DNA of 64,000 nucleotides from Mycolicibacterium hodleri (GCF_025822245.1 NZ_JACKTL010000033.1:236435-300434), one strand, 5' to 3'; positions 8,474 through 17,615 are shown, numbered from the stretch's first letter. The notes: generated by a model not told the origin, from the sequence alone. Numbers and translations are program-made.

Positions 8474-8534
8474 CGCGAGTGGCCAGTTACGACACGCTTC
8501 CGGCTCGGTGGCGTGTGACAAGTGGCCACTCGCG
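8474..8534. repeat. Intergenic palindrome, subfamily B
   Basis: Arms of 24 nt (8474-8497 and 8511-8534) pair with four mismatches around a 13-nt loop; the outer 12 bp (cgcgagtggcca) are perfect. It lies 9 bp after the hydrolase stop and may terminate its transcript. The outer motif cgcgagtgg recurs in the palindrome at 26558-26619. Confidence 0.75.
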
Positions 8535-8653
8535 GGGTGATCGCGTAAGACTCCGTTCACCCAATGCTTCACAGCTGATCAACAGCAACCCGTAAGTTTC
8601 CGACGAACTGGCCACAGCCCGGCCGGTGGAATCGTCGGAAGGCCTCCCTTCGC

Positions 8654-10542
8654 ATGTCGCTGGTCCCGTTGAACTTCTTCGTCCAACACGACGGCCGCTC
8701 GGCGCGCCAGCACGTGACCTGCCGGTACAAGTGCGGCGACGCGTGCTCACGACCCGTGCCCAACGACAGCACCAACGAGTACTTCGGCGACGTCGTCCAG
8801 CGGGTCTCGCGGCGAACTCTGCTGCGCACCACCGGCGTCACCGTGCTGGCCGTCGGTGCCGGCACGGCGCTGGCCGCGTGCAGCACCGACGCACCTCCGA
8901 CGTCGAGTCCCGAGCCCGAACCCGTAACGCCCTCGGCGGGAATGAACTTCGCCTCGGTGGCGCCCAACAGCGAGGACGCCGTCGTCATCCCCGACGGCTA
9001 CCGGCAAGCCGTGGTCATCAGCTGGGGCGACCCCGTCGTGCCCGGAGCCCCGGCGTTCGACGTGACCAAGCAGACCGCCGCCGCGCAACGCGGGCAGTTC
9101 GGGTTCAACAACGACTTCGCAGGCCTACTCCCGATCCCCGGCAGCGCCGATCGATTCCTGCTGGTGACCAACCACGAGTACACCACCGAGCAGTTCATGC
9201 ACCCCGGGTACGACGCCGAGCGACCGCTGCCGACCCCACCGGACGCACCGTCCTGGGCACCTTCGCCAACTGTGCGGGCGGCGTGACCCCCTGGGGCACG
9301 GTGCTCTCGGGCGAGGAGAACTTCCACGGCTACTTCGGCGCTCCTGAGGGAGCGTCGGTCAGCCCGGTGCGTTCCGACCAGTTCAAACGCTACGGCGTCA
9401 AACCCGAAGCGACCGAACGCAAGTGGGAGACCTTCGATCCACGCTTCGACGTCATCGCGACGCCCAACGAGGTCAACCGCTTCGGCTACGTCGTCGAGGT
9501 CAACCCGTGGGACGTGGCGTCCCAGCCGGTCAAGCACACCGCGATGGGGCGCCTCAAGCACGAGGGCGCCACCGTCTACGTCACCGCCGACGGCACCGTC
9601 GTCTCCTACACCGGAGACGACGAACGCTTCGACTACATGTACAAGTTCGTCTCCAGCAAGAAGATCCAGCCGGGCACCTCGCCGGAGGCCATGGCGCACA
9701 ACATGACCATCCTCGACGAGGGCACGCTGTACGTCGCGAAGCTCTCCAGCGACATCCCGGCCGATCAGATCGACGGCTCCGGCGCCCTGCCCGCGAAGGG
9801 TTCCTTCAGCGGCACCGGCACATGGCTGCCGCTGCTGCGCTCCGGTGCGAACGGCCAGGCCGAGTCGCTGGTCGGCGGGGTCAGCGCGCAAGAGGCGGCG
9901 GTGTTCACCCGCATGGCCGCCGACAAGGCGGGGGCCACCAAGATGGACCGGCCCGAGGACTTCGAGGCCAACCCCAAGACCGGCAAGGTGTACGTCGCCC
10001 TGACCAACAACGACGAACGCGGTACGCCCGGCGAGGCCGCGCCCGACGCCGCCAATCCCCGCAACGACAACAAGAGCGGGCAGATCCTCGAGATCACCGA
10101 CGACCACGCCGGCACCACCTTCACTTGGGAGCTGCTGCTGGTGTGCGGCGACCCGGCCGCCGCCGACACCTACTTCGGCGGTTTCGACAAGAGCCGCGTC
10201 AGCCCCATCTCGTGCCCGGACAACCTGGCCTTCGACAGCCACGGCAACCTGTGGATCTCCACCGACGGCAACGCGCTCGACTCCAACGACGGCCTGTTCG
10301 CCGTCGCCCTCGACGGACCGAATCGCGGTGAGACCAAACAGTTCCTGACCGTTCCCCTCGGCGCCGAGACGTGCGGGCCCGTCGTCACCGACGAGCTGGT
10401 GACCGTCTGCGTGCAGCACCCCGGCGAGAGCGACGACAACAGCGTCGACGATCCCCTGTCCCGCTGGCCCGAGGGCGGCAACGGCACCGCCCGCCCGTCG
10501 GTGGTCGTCGTCTGGCGGGACGCCGGGAACATCGGCGTGTAG
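8654..10542 (+). pseudogene. PhoX-family alkaline phosphatase, disrupted by internal out-of-frame deletion
   Basis: PhoX (DUF839) enzymes are exported calcium/iron-dependent phosphatases. The first part (8654 to about 9230) encodes CRYKCGDAC, a Tat motif SRRTLLR (about 52-58), a lipobox-like LAAC, and NHEYTTEQFMHPGYD. The rest of the family sequence continues in another frame from about 9229: ADPTGRTVLGTFANCAGG, GEENFHGYF, then to the stop at 10542. Read as encoded, the first frame ends at 9286. Family members usually have some 60-70 residues between the GYD and ADPTG motifs; only about ten codons are left, so roughly 60 residues are missing as well as the frame. The rest has no stops, so the lesion is recent or a sequence error. 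Confidence 0.82.
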
Positions 10543-10579
10543 ATCCCCCTGGGAGAACTCGCGCAAGAAGGGGTAAGCA

Positions 10580-11374
10580 GTGTTCATGAGCTTCCCCACC
10601 CGCATCGGTGTCCAACTCCAGCCCCAGCATTCCCCAAACTACGGCCATCTCCGCGACGCGGTCCGACGCTGCGAGGACATGGGCGTCGACGTCGCCTTCA
10701 ACTGGGATCACTTCTACCCGCTCTACGGTGACCCCGACGGTGCCCACTACGAATGTTGGACGATGCTCGGCGCGTGGGCCGAGCAGACCTCGCGCATCGA
10801 GATCGGCGCGCTGGTGACCTGCAACTCCTACCGCAATCCCGAGCTGCTGGCCGACATGGCGCGCACCGTCGACCACATCAGCGACGGCCGGCTGATCCTC
10901 GGCATCGGCTCAGGCTGGAAGCAGAAGGACTACGACGAATACGGCTACGACTTCGGCACCGTGGGCAGTCGACTCGACGACCTCGCCGAGGCCATGCCGC
11001 GCATCACCTCACGGCTCGGCAAGCTCAATCCCGCACCGGTGCGTGACATTCCGATCCTCATCGGCGGTCAAGGCGAGAAGAAGACGCTGCGCCTGGTGGC
11101 GCAGTACGCACACCTGTGGCACGGCTTCACCACCACCGAGACCTATCCCGACAAGGCCGCCGTGCTCGACCGGCACTGCGCCGACGTCGGCCGCGACCCG
11201 TCGACCATCGAACGGTCGGCCGGCGTGGAGACCGGTAAGGGCGAAGACGCGCTGCTGGCCGACGCCGAGGCACTCGTCGGGTTGGGTGTGAGCCTGTTGA
11301 CCATCGGCGTCAACGGCCCTGACTACGACCTCACTGCCGCCGAGGCGCTGTGCCGTTGGCGCGACAACCGCTGA
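10580..11374 (+). CDS. F420-dependent LLM-class oxidoreductase (Rv0044c orthologue)
   Basis: The 264-residue protein is a luciferase-like TIM barrel: IGVQLQPQHSPNYG at the N-terminus, FNWDHFYP (about 41-48), GALVTCNSYRNPELLADMAR, DHISDGRLILGIGSGWKQKD, IPILIGGQGEKKTL. These are typical of the actinobacterial F420-binding group. The substrate is unknown. GTG at 10580 has AGAAGGGG at good spacing; an in-frame ATG two codons later is an alternative. Length equals that of Rv0044c. It is convergent with the metallopeptidase gene, with 6 bp between stops. Confidence 0.9.
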   Translation: MFMSFPTRIGVQLQPQHSPNYGHLRDAVRRCEDMGVDVAFNWDHFYPLYGDPDGAHYECWTMLGAWAEQTSRIEIGALVTCNSYRNPELLADMARTVDHISDGRLILGIGSGWKQKDYDEYGYDFGTVGSRLDDLAEAMPRITSRLGKLNPAPVRDIPILIGGQGEKKTLRLVAQYAHLWHGFTTTETYPDKAAVLDRHCADVGRDPSTIERSAGVETGKGEDALLADAEALVGLGVSLLTIGVNGPDYDLTAAEALCRWRDNR

Positions 11375-11380
11375 CCCGGA

Positions 11381-12283
11381 CTACTTGACGTAGGGCGTCA
11401 GCAGGGTGCTCCACGCCCGGTCGAGTTTGCGATATTCGTCCTCGCAGAGGTCGGCACGCGCCGCGGGCAGCAGGCCCGCGGCCACGACGTCACCGGTGTC
11501 GTCCGGATCGGCGCCGTACGCCCAGCAGACCATGTTGAACATTCGGGCCCGGTCCGGTGAGTGCACGTCGGCCAGCTGGTCGTCGTCGATCTCACCGCCG
11601 GCGCCCGAACTCATCGCGCCGAACCAGCGGCCCGAATCCATGATGGCCTGCACGCTTTCGGGGTCGAAGCGGCCGTCGTCGTCGCGCTGCAGCAGCAGAT
11701 ACGCCGACGCCTGGTCGGCCGCATCCTCTTCGCGTCCGGTGGCGGGCAGCTCGTAGAGGTCGATCACCATGTGACCGGTCTCGTGATAGAACGACGCCAA
11801 CGCCTCGTGGAACGCGCTGGCCTCGGGGTCCTCGTCACCGAGCTTGGTGAACAGGTCCAGGCTGTTGGCGACGTCCTCGTAACAGAGGGTCATCTCCTTG
11901 TCGGCCGGGCTCCAGAAGTCGTTCGGCTCGTCGCACTGCGAGCCCTTCAATGGAATGTCGTAGGGCAGCTTCAAGGAGCCGGTGATGTCCTCGGCCAGCT
12001 GCGGCAGCAGCTTGGTGTCCTCCATGAACCTGCGGCCGCGGACGGCGTCCGGCGTGGTGGCGTCCTCGTAGACCACGGTCATCTTGCCCGGCCAGTCCTC
12101 GTCGGACGGGTCGGCGTCGGGTACGCCGTTGCGGTTGACGTCGGTCTGGGTGGGCGTCGGCGCGGCGACCCCCGCCGTCTTGCCACTCGCCGGCGACGTC
12201 GCCGCCGGGTGCTGCTCCCCACAACCGCTCACCACGGCCACGAGCGCAGCGACGACCATCCCGGTACGAAAGCCGATCTCCAC
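11381..12283 (-). CDS. DUF4344-type lipoprotein metallopeptidase
   Basis: The 300-residue protein has a short N-terminus with a hydrophobic segment and lipobox (AVVSGC, Cys about 22), so it should be a membrane-attached lipoprotein outside the cytoplasm. HETGH (the HExxH zinc-binding pattern) lies in the second half, followed by ELPATGREEDAADQASAYLL, which supplies further acidic residues. This fits the DUF4344 putative metallopeptidase family. An Asp-rich stretch (DVNRNGVPDADPSDED) near the N-terminus resembles a calcium-binding loop. The frame is open much further upstream, but GTG at 12283 has GGGGGA before it and gives a proper signal peptide. Substrate is unknown. Confidence 0.78.
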   Translation of the reverse strand: MEIGFRTGMVVAALVAVVSGCGEQHPAATSPASGKTAGVAAPTPTQTDVNRNGVPDADPSDEDWPGKMTVVYEDATTPDAVRGRRFMEDTKLLPQLAEDITGSLKLPYDIPLKGSQCDEPNDFWSPADKEMTLCYEDVANSLDLFTKLGDEDPEASAFHEALASFYHETGHMVIDLYELPATGREEDAADQASAYLLLQRDDDGRFDPESVQAIMDSGRWFGAMSSGAGGEIDDDQLADVHSPDRARMFNMVCWAYGADPDDTGDVVAAGLLPAARADLCEDEYRKLDRAWSTLLTPYVK

Positions 12284-12443
12284 GTGTTGATCCCCCAAGT
12301 CACCACCGAACCCTCCGCCGGGCACCCGCACTTTAACGGGATTGGGTTGCGCACGCGTCAATTTCTGCGCTGGTGTCCGCCGAATGGAACTCGTCACGAG
12401 TACAAGGCGTGCCGCGGGCCGCTTCCCAAGTACCTTGCTAGAG

Positions 12444-14237
12444 GTGAACCACCACTCGGGCCACCGCCGACTCCGGGTTGCCGCGCTGCTCGCCATCGTG
12501 ATGATGATGATCGGCCTGGCCCCGCCGGCTGCCGCAGACTCAGACCAGTGCGCACCACCGGGAGTCGAGAGCGCCAGCGCACTGCCGACCAACCTCGCGT
12601 CGGCGGCGAAGGGCCCCGAGACCGACAAGTACTCGACCCCCAGCGTCGAGCCACTCCCGGTGAACGTGAACGCCCTCGGTCTCGGAACCCCCGGCACGTT
12701 GACCGTCGGCACGCTGTCGGACGCACCCCCGAGCATCTGCATCGACTCGAAGGGCCAGTTCACCGGATTCGACAACGAACTGCTGCGCGCCGTCGCCGAC
12801 AAGCTGGGGCTGAAGGTCAACTTCGTCGGCACCGACTTCTCCGGGCTGCTGGCCCAAGTGGCGGCGCGACGCTTCGACGTCGGCTCGTCGTCGATCACCA
12901 CCACCGATGCGCGGCGTCAGACCGTCGGCTTCACCAACGGCTACGACTTCGGCTACTTCTCGTTGGTGGTGCCGCCGGGATCGCCGATCAAGGGCTTCTC
13001 GCAATTGGCTGCCGGACAACGCATCGGCGTGGTCCAGGGCACCGTGCAGGAGGCCTACGTCGTCGACACCCTCGGGCTGGATCCGGTGAAGTTCCCCGAC
13101 TACAACACCGTGTACGCCAGCCTCAAGACCCGCCAGATCGACGCGTGGGTCGCGCCGTCCCAACAGGCGGTGGGCACGGTGCAGGCGGGAGACCCCGCCC
13201 AGATCGTCGAGAACACGTTCAGCCTCGACAACTTCGTCGCCTACGCGGTGGCCAAGGAGAACAAGCCGCTGATCGACGCCCTCAACGCCGGGCTGGACGC
13301 GGTGATCGCCGACGGCACGTGGTCGAAGTTGTACGCCGACTGGGTGCCCCGCGCCCTGCCCCCGGGGTGGAAACCCGGCTCCAAGGCGGCGCCCACGCCT
13401 CAGCTCCCCGACTTCAACGCCATCGCCGCCAAGCAGACGCCGGCCGCCGACAACTCCGGCGTCGCACCGAAATCGGTTGTGCAGCAGCTGAAGGACTCCT
13501 TCCTCGACTGGGAACTGTACAAACGGGCGATCCCCGACCTGTTCAAGACGGGCCTGCCCAACACGCTGATCCTGACGGTCAGCGCCAGCATCATCGGCCT
13601 GGTTCTCGGCATGGGGCTCGCCGTCGCCGGCATCTCCAAGACACGGTGGTTGAGATGGCCCGCGCGGATCTACACCGACGTGTTCCGCGGCCTGCCCGAA
13701 GTGGTGATCATCCTGATCATCGGCTTGGGCGTCGGCCCCATCGTGGGCGAGCTGACCGGCAACAACCCCTACCCGCTGGGCATCGCCGCCCTCGGGTTGA
13801 TGGCCGCGGCCTACGTCGGCGAGATCCTCCGCTCGGGCATCCAGAGCGTGGAGGCCGGACAGCTGGAAGCCTCACGGGCGCTTGGCTTCAGCTACTCGTC
13901 GTCGATGCGGCTGGTCATCGTGCCCCAGGGCGTTCGACGGGTGCTGCCCGCCCTGGTAAACCAGTTCATCTCGCTGCTGAAGGCCTCGTCGCTGGTGTAC
14001 TTCCTCGGCCTGATCGCCAGCCAGCGCGAGCTGTTCCAGGTGGGCCGCGATCTCAACGCCCAAACGGGCAACCTGTCCCCCCTGGTCGCGGCCGGCATCT
14101 TCTACCTCGCGTTGACGATTCCGTTGACCCACCTGGTCAACTACATCGACGCCCGGTTGCGACGCGGCAAGCTCGTCGCCGACTCCGAAGACCCGGCCAG
14201 TCCCGGCAACCCCGCCTCGACCCAGGAGATGGTGTGA
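12444..14237 (+). CDS. Amino-acid ABC importer: fused substrate-binding protein and permease
   Basis: One 597-residue chain combines both functions. It has a signal peptide (about 8-33), an SBP_bac_3 domain (about 70-300: GTLTVGTLSDAPPSICID, FTGFDNELLRAVADKLGL, SSSITTTDARRQTVGFTNGY, GQRIGVVQGTVQEAYV) and a HisM/GlnP-type permease domain (about 355-580) with the EAA loop IQSVEAGQLEASRALGFS. Such fusions import polar amino acids, often Gln, Glu or Asn; the specificity here cannot be read. The GTG at 12444 places the signal sequence near the N-terminus but lacks a well-spaced ribosome binding site; TTG 12435 and ATG 12384 are in-frame alternatives. Its stop overlaps the ATPase start (GTGA). Confidence 0.88.
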   Translation: MNHHSGHRRLRVAALLAIVMMMIGLAPPAAADSDQCAPPGVESASALPTNLASAAKGPETDKYSTPSVEPLPVNVNALGLGTPGTLTVGTLSDAPPSICIDSKGQFTGFDNELLRAVADKLGLKVNFVGTDFSGLLAQVAARRFDVGSSSITTTDARRQTVGFTNGYDFGYFSLVVPPGSPIKGFSQLAAGQRIGVVQGTVQEAYVVDTLGLDPVKFPDYNTVYASLKTRQIDAWVAPSQQAVGTVQAGDPAQIVENTFSLDNFVAYAVAKENKPLIDALNAGLDAVIADGTWSKLYADWVPRALPPGWKPGSKAAPTPQLPDFNAIAAKQTPAADNSGVAPKSVVQQLKDSFLDWELYKRAIPDLFKTGLPNTLILTVSASIIGLVLGMGLAVAGISKTRWLRWPARIYTDVFRGLPEVVIILIIGLGVGPIVGELTGNNPYPLGIAALGLMAAAYVGEILRSGIQSVEAGQLEASRALGFSYSSSMRLVIVPQGVRRVLPALVNQFISLLKASSLVYFLGLIASQRELFQVGRDLNAQTGNLSPLVAAGIFYLALTIPLTHLVNYIDARLRRGKLVADSEDPASPGNPASTQEMV

Positions 14238-14980
14238 GCGCCACCGTGAAGTTTGAACCAGTATCGCTGGAAGCCAAGGACATTCACCTGTCCTTCGGCG
14301 CCAACGCCGTCCTGCGCGGCGTCGACGTCGACGTGCCGGCCGGCACCACGACCGCGGTGATCGGGCCCTCGGGCTCGGGCAAGTCGACTCTCCTGCGCGC
14401 GTTGAACCGGCTGCACGAACCCGACCGCGGCGACATCTTGCTCGACGGCCGCTCGGTGCTCAAGGACAATCCCGACGAGCTGCGCCAGCGCATCGGCATG
14501 GTGTTCCAGCAGTTCAACCTGTTCCCCCACCGCACCGTGCTCGACAACGTGACCCTCGCGCCCCGACGTCTCAAGCGGCTCGACGCCGACGCCGCCCGCG
14601 AGCTCGGGCTGGCCCAGCTGGAGCGAGTCGGGTTGCGGCACAAGGCCGAAGTGCGACCCGCCACCCTCTCGGGTGGACAGCAGCAACGCGTCGCCATCGC
14701 CCGCGCCCTGGCCATGGCGCCCCAGGTGATGTTCTTCGACGAGGCGACGTCGGCGTTGGATCCCGAGTTGGTCAAGGGCGTCCTCGCGCTGATCGCCGAG
14801 CTCGGCGAGGACGGCATGACGATGGTCGTCGTCACCCACGAGATGGGGTTCGCCCGGTCCGCTGCCGACGCGGTGCTCTTCATGGATCACGGCAAGGTGG
14901 TCGAGACCGGCACGCCCGAGCAGATCTTCTCCGACGCCGCGACCGATCGACTGCGTCAATTCCTGTCACAGGTGCTGTAG
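14234..14980 (+). CDS. Polar amino-acid ABC transporter ATPase
   Basis: The 248-residue protein is the energising subunit for the fused SBP-permease encoded just upstream. It has Walker A GPSGSGKST (44-52), Q-loop FQQFNLFPH, signature LSGGQQ (145-150), Walker B MFFDE (166-170) and the H-loop VVTHEMGFA. LNRLHEPDRG is typical of the GlnQ/HisP group. GTG at 14234 overlaps the upstream TGA, so translation is coupled. The two-gene cassette has no M. tuberculosis counterpart between Rv0044c and Rv0042c. Confidence 0.93.
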   Translation: MSATVKFEPVSLEAKDIHLSFGANAVLRGVDVDVPAGTTTAVIGPSGSGKSTLLRALNRLHEPDRGDILLDGRSVLKDNPDELRQRIGMVFQQFNLFPHRTVLDNVTLAPRRLKRLDADAARELGLAQLERVGLRHKAEVRPATLSGGQQQRVAIARALAMAPQVMFFDEATSALDPELVKGVLALIAELGEDGMTMVVVTHEMGFARSAADAVLFMDHGKVVETGTPEQIFSDAATDRLRQFLSQVL

Positions 14981-15035
14981 CCCCTTCTACGGGGACCAAT
15001 CGACGCATGTCGAGCTTCTGATGGGCGCGACAGGT

Positions 15036-15041
15036 TAGACT
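15036..15041 (+). promoter_or_regulatory. -10 hexamer TAGACT of the MarR-type gene
   Basis: TAGACT ends 8 nt before the ATG at 15050, which predicts a transcript that is leaderless or nearly so. It is a close match to the mycobacterial SigA -10. Confidence 0.6.
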
Positions 15042-15049
15042 AGCGAATT

Positions 15050-15511
15050 ATGGTAGAGACCGAACCGCAGGTCACTGAGCTGGCCGGAGAGCTGCAGCAG
15101 GTGCTCTCCAAGCTCTTCTCCGTCCTGCGCCGGGGCGACTCCAATCGAAACATGCCCGAGGGTGGTGCCGACCTCACCCTGGCGCAGCTGTCGATCCTGC
15201 TGACCCTGCTCGATCTGGGCCCGATCCGCATGACCGAGCTCGCGGCGCACGAGCGCGTACGCACGCCGACGACCACGGTTGCCATCCGCCGGCTGGAGAA
15301 GCTCGGGCTGGTCAAGCGCTCCCGCGACCCGTCCGATCTGCGGGCCGTCCTGGTCGACGTCACCCCGCGCGGTCTGGTTCAGCACCGCGAGGCGTTAGCG
15401 ACGCGTCGCGCCCAGATCGCCGCCATGCTGACCCGGCTGAGCGTCGAGGAACGTGAGACCCTCACCAAAGCCCTTGCGCCCCTTGCTCGATTGGCGGAGC
15501 AGAGCGACTAG
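15050..15511 (+). CDS. MarR-family transcriptional regulator (Rv0042c orthologue)
   Basis: The 153-residue protein has a MarR winged helix: LTLAQLSILLTLLDLGPIRM, ELAAHERVRTPTTTVAIRRL (recognition helix) and the wing VKRSRDPSDLRAVLVDVTPR. Ligand and targets are not evident; the convergent neighbour is a glucosylglycerate hydrolase and the upstream gene an amino-acid ABC ATPase. It is shorter than Rv0042c (about 208 residues), which carries extra sequence at an end. The gene ends 10 bp from the convergent hydrolase stop. Confidence 0.87.
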   Translation: MVETEPQVTELAGELQQVLSKLFSVLRRGDSNRNMPEGGADLTLAQLSILLTLLDLGPIRMTELAAHERVRTPTTTVAIRRLEKLGLVKRSRDPSDLRAVLVDVTPRGLVQHREALATRRAQIAAMLTRLSVEERETLTKALAPLARLAEQSD

Positions 15512-15521
15512 CCGGCCCTCG

Positions 15522-16874
15522 TCACCCGAGCCAGTCCAGAACCGCCGCTGCGGTCCACGACTGTTGCATGCTGCCCAGTGGCTCGCCGGTGAACGGCTCG
15601 TAGTACTCGGCGAACGTACCGTCGCTGGCCTGCCGCAGTCCCTCGCGCCGCAAGTTCGCCGAGCGCTCGGCCCAACCTCGACGGGCGAAGCACCAGGAGA
15701 ACAACCACGTCAGGACCGGCCAGACCGGGCCACGCCAGTACTCGCGCGCTCGGAAGTCCCGCGACACCGGCGACGTCGACGGGATCAGGGCGTACTTCAG
15801 GTCCGGATGCCCGCAGAAGCGTGGTCCCTCGAACCGCTTCAGCAGGGCACGCTCGCGCTCGTGGGAGAGACCGCCGCACAGCAGCGGTGAGAACTGCGCC
15901 ACCGTCTCGGTGGCGATCCACTTCTCCGACCGGAGGTCGTAATCCCTTGCCGCACCGGTCCGTTCGTCGGCCGAGTCGACGACGCCGCGGCGGAAGCGCT
16001 CGGCCCAGGCGTACAGGTCGCGCACGTCGGAGTGCGGGCGCTTGTAGTCCTCGCCGATCTCGGCGAGCACCGTGCACGCGACCGACAGGATCGCCGAGAC
16101 GAAGACGTCCTCGACGGCGAAGCTCATCACCTTGGGCAACAGCAGGTCGTCGTAGTTGACCGACTTCATCTGCTCCACCAACCACATGTAGCGGTCGTAC
16201 TCGAGGTCCGACGGTCGCTGCGTCGCGTCGGTCACGATCGCGTTGTCCTCACGCTTGTACGGCGGCATCGGACCGGGAGTCACGTTGGCGTACGCCGCAT
16301 CCCACCGCGGCGAGTTGTCCATCCCCGACTCCCACCCGTGATACACCGTCACCCGGCCCCTGGCCTCCGGATCGCGGGCCTCGGCCAGCCACCGGTGCCA
16401 CTGCACCAGATCGCTCCACCGGCGGTCGAGGAAGGCCTCCGCGACGGCGCGCGTGGAACGGCCGCGGGTCTTGGCGTTGTCGAGGATGCGCTGCACGGCG
16501 ATCGCGTGCACCGGCGGCTGCGTGATGCCCGAGGTGAGCCGGCCCACGGGCGCGTTGGCCGACAGGGTCGACGTGGCCCACCGCGCCGGGCCCGGGAAGT
16601 AGCCGTCGACCCCGTTGGCGAACACGATGTGCGGGATCATGCCGTTCTTCCACTGCGCCGACAGCAACGTGTCCAGCTCGACGACGGCGCGCTCGACGCT
16701 CAGCGGGGCCAGGCCGATCGACACGAACGCCGCGTCCCAGCTCCACATGTGCGGGTACAGCAGCGGCGCGGCGGTGGTCATCACGCCGAGGTCATTGCCA
16801 CGCAGCAGATAGGCGGCGCGGGCCGCGAGCTGGGTGGGCGCAAAGGTCGAGTCCGGTGGCATCGGGTCAATCAT
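15522..16874 (-). CDS. ggH: Glucosylglycerate hydrolase (GH63-type)
   Basis: The 450-residue protein matches the mycobacterial glucosylglycerate hydrolase group, which releases glucose and glycerate from glucosylglycerate, a solute stored in nitrogen limitation. MWSWDAAF places the proposed acid Asp at about 47, and EYYEPFTGEPLGS places the proposed base Glu at about 423; both are offset by four from the residues I recall for the M. hassiacum enzyme (446 residues, Asp43 and Glu419). GWESGMDNSPRWD and REYWRGPVWP are further alpha/alpha-barrel signatures. No signal peptide is seen, so it is cytoplasmic. Mannosylglycerate hydrolase is the main alternative. The gene is absent from this site in M. 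tuberculosis. Confidence 0.87.
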   Translation of the reverse strand: MIDPMPPDSTFAPTQLAARAAYLLRGNDLGVMTTAAPLLYPHMWSWDAAFVSIGLAPLSVERAVVELDTLLSAQWKNGMIPHIVFANGVDGYFPGPARWATSTLSANAPVGRLTSGITQPPVHAIAVQRILDNAKTRGRSTRAVAEAFLDRRWSDLVQWHRWLAEARDPEARGRVTVYHGWESGMDNSPRWDAAYANVTPGPMPPYKREDNAIVTDATQRPSDLEYDRYMWLVEQMKSVNYDDLLLPKVMSFAVEDVFVSAILSVACTVLAEIGEDYKRPHSDVRDLYAWAERFRRGVVDSADERTGAARDYDLRSEKWIATETVAQFSPLLCGGLSHERERALLKRFEGPRFCGHPDLKYALIPSTSPVSRDFRAREYWRGPVWPVLTWLFSWCFARRGWAERSANLRREGLRQASDGTFAEYYEPFTGEPLGSMQQSWTAAAVLDWLG

Positions 16875-16903
16875 GCGACGCCGACGTCGCGAGCGCAGGT
16901 CGG

Positions 16904-16909
16904 TAGGGT
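16904..16909 (+). promoter_or_regulatory. -10 hexamer TAGGGT, leaderless start of the SDR gene
   Basis: TAGGGT ends 7 nt before the GTG at 16917, supporting that codon as both transcription and translation start. Confidence 0.5.
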
Positions 16910-16916
16910 TGCCGCC

Positions 16917-17615
16917 GTGGTTACCACTGACGGCTCAGACCAGCCCAAGACCAGGTCTGCCCTGATCACGGGCGCAGCGGGCGGGTTGGGCACGGCCATC
17001 GCCGACGCGTTGGCCCCCACCCACACGCTGCTCCTGGCGGGCCGCCCGTCCGACCGCCTCGACGCACTCGCCGCGCGGCTCGGCGCGCCGACCTGGCCAC
17101 TGGACCTCGCCGACCCCGACTCCATAGAGTCCGCCGCCGAGGTCCTGACCGACCTCGACGTGCTGATCCACAACGCCGGGGTCGCCTACCCCGGCCGGGT
17201 GGCCGAATCCAGCGCCGAGGAGTGGCGGGCGACCTTCGAGGTCAACGTCGTCGGTGCCGTCGCGCTGACGCTCGCGCTGCTACCCGCTCTGCGCAGCGCG
17301 CGCGGGCAGGTGGTCTTCGTCAACTCGGGCGCCGGGATCAAGGCCTCGGCCGGGTTGGCGTCGTACTCGGCGAGCAAGTTCGCGCTGCGGTCGTTCGCGG
17401 ATTCACTGCGGGCCGACGAGCCGGATCTTCGCGTCACCTCGGTGCACCCCGGCCGGATCGACACCGAGATGCAGCGCGACCTCATCGCCTACGAGGAACG
17501 GGACTACGTGCCCGAGCAGTTCCTCTCGCCCGCGACGGTGGCCGCGATGGTCGCCAACGCGGTCAACGCACCGGCCGACGCCCACGTCCACGAGATCGTG
17601 GTCCGCCCACGATGA
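16917..17615 (+). CDS. Short-chain dehydrogenase/reductase
   Basis: The 232-residue protein is a classical SDR: cofactor motif TGAAGGLG (about 19-26), NAG, the catalytic Ser in VNSGAGIKAS and the YSASK motif. ARRL-free sequence after the first strand and Arg at LLLAGRPSDRL suggest NADP(H). Substrate is unknown. The stop overlaps the amidase ATG (ATGA), so the two genes form a coupled pair transcribed divergently from the glucosylglycerate hydrolase. Confidence 0.88.
   Translation: MVTTDGSDQPKTRSALITGAAGGLGTAIADALAPTHTLLLAGRPSDRLDALAARLGAPTWPLDLADPDSIESAAEVLTDLDVLIHNAGVAYPGRVAESSAEEWRATFEVNVVGAVALTLALLPALRSARGQVVFVNSGAGIKASAGLASYSASKFALRSFADSLRADEPDLRVTSVHPGRIDTEMQRDLIAYEERDYVPEQFLSPATVAAMVANAVNAPADAHVHEIVVRPR

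Noticed and set aside
11561..14980. 1139-residue open frame reaching into the ABC ATPase
   Set aside because: Only its last 248 residues are the ATPase; the rest is out-of-frame sequence over the metallopeptidase and the SBP-permease gene.
14981..15000. cccc-ttctac-gggg hairpin after the ABC ATPase
   Set aside because: The stem is only 4 bp and not convincing as a terminator.
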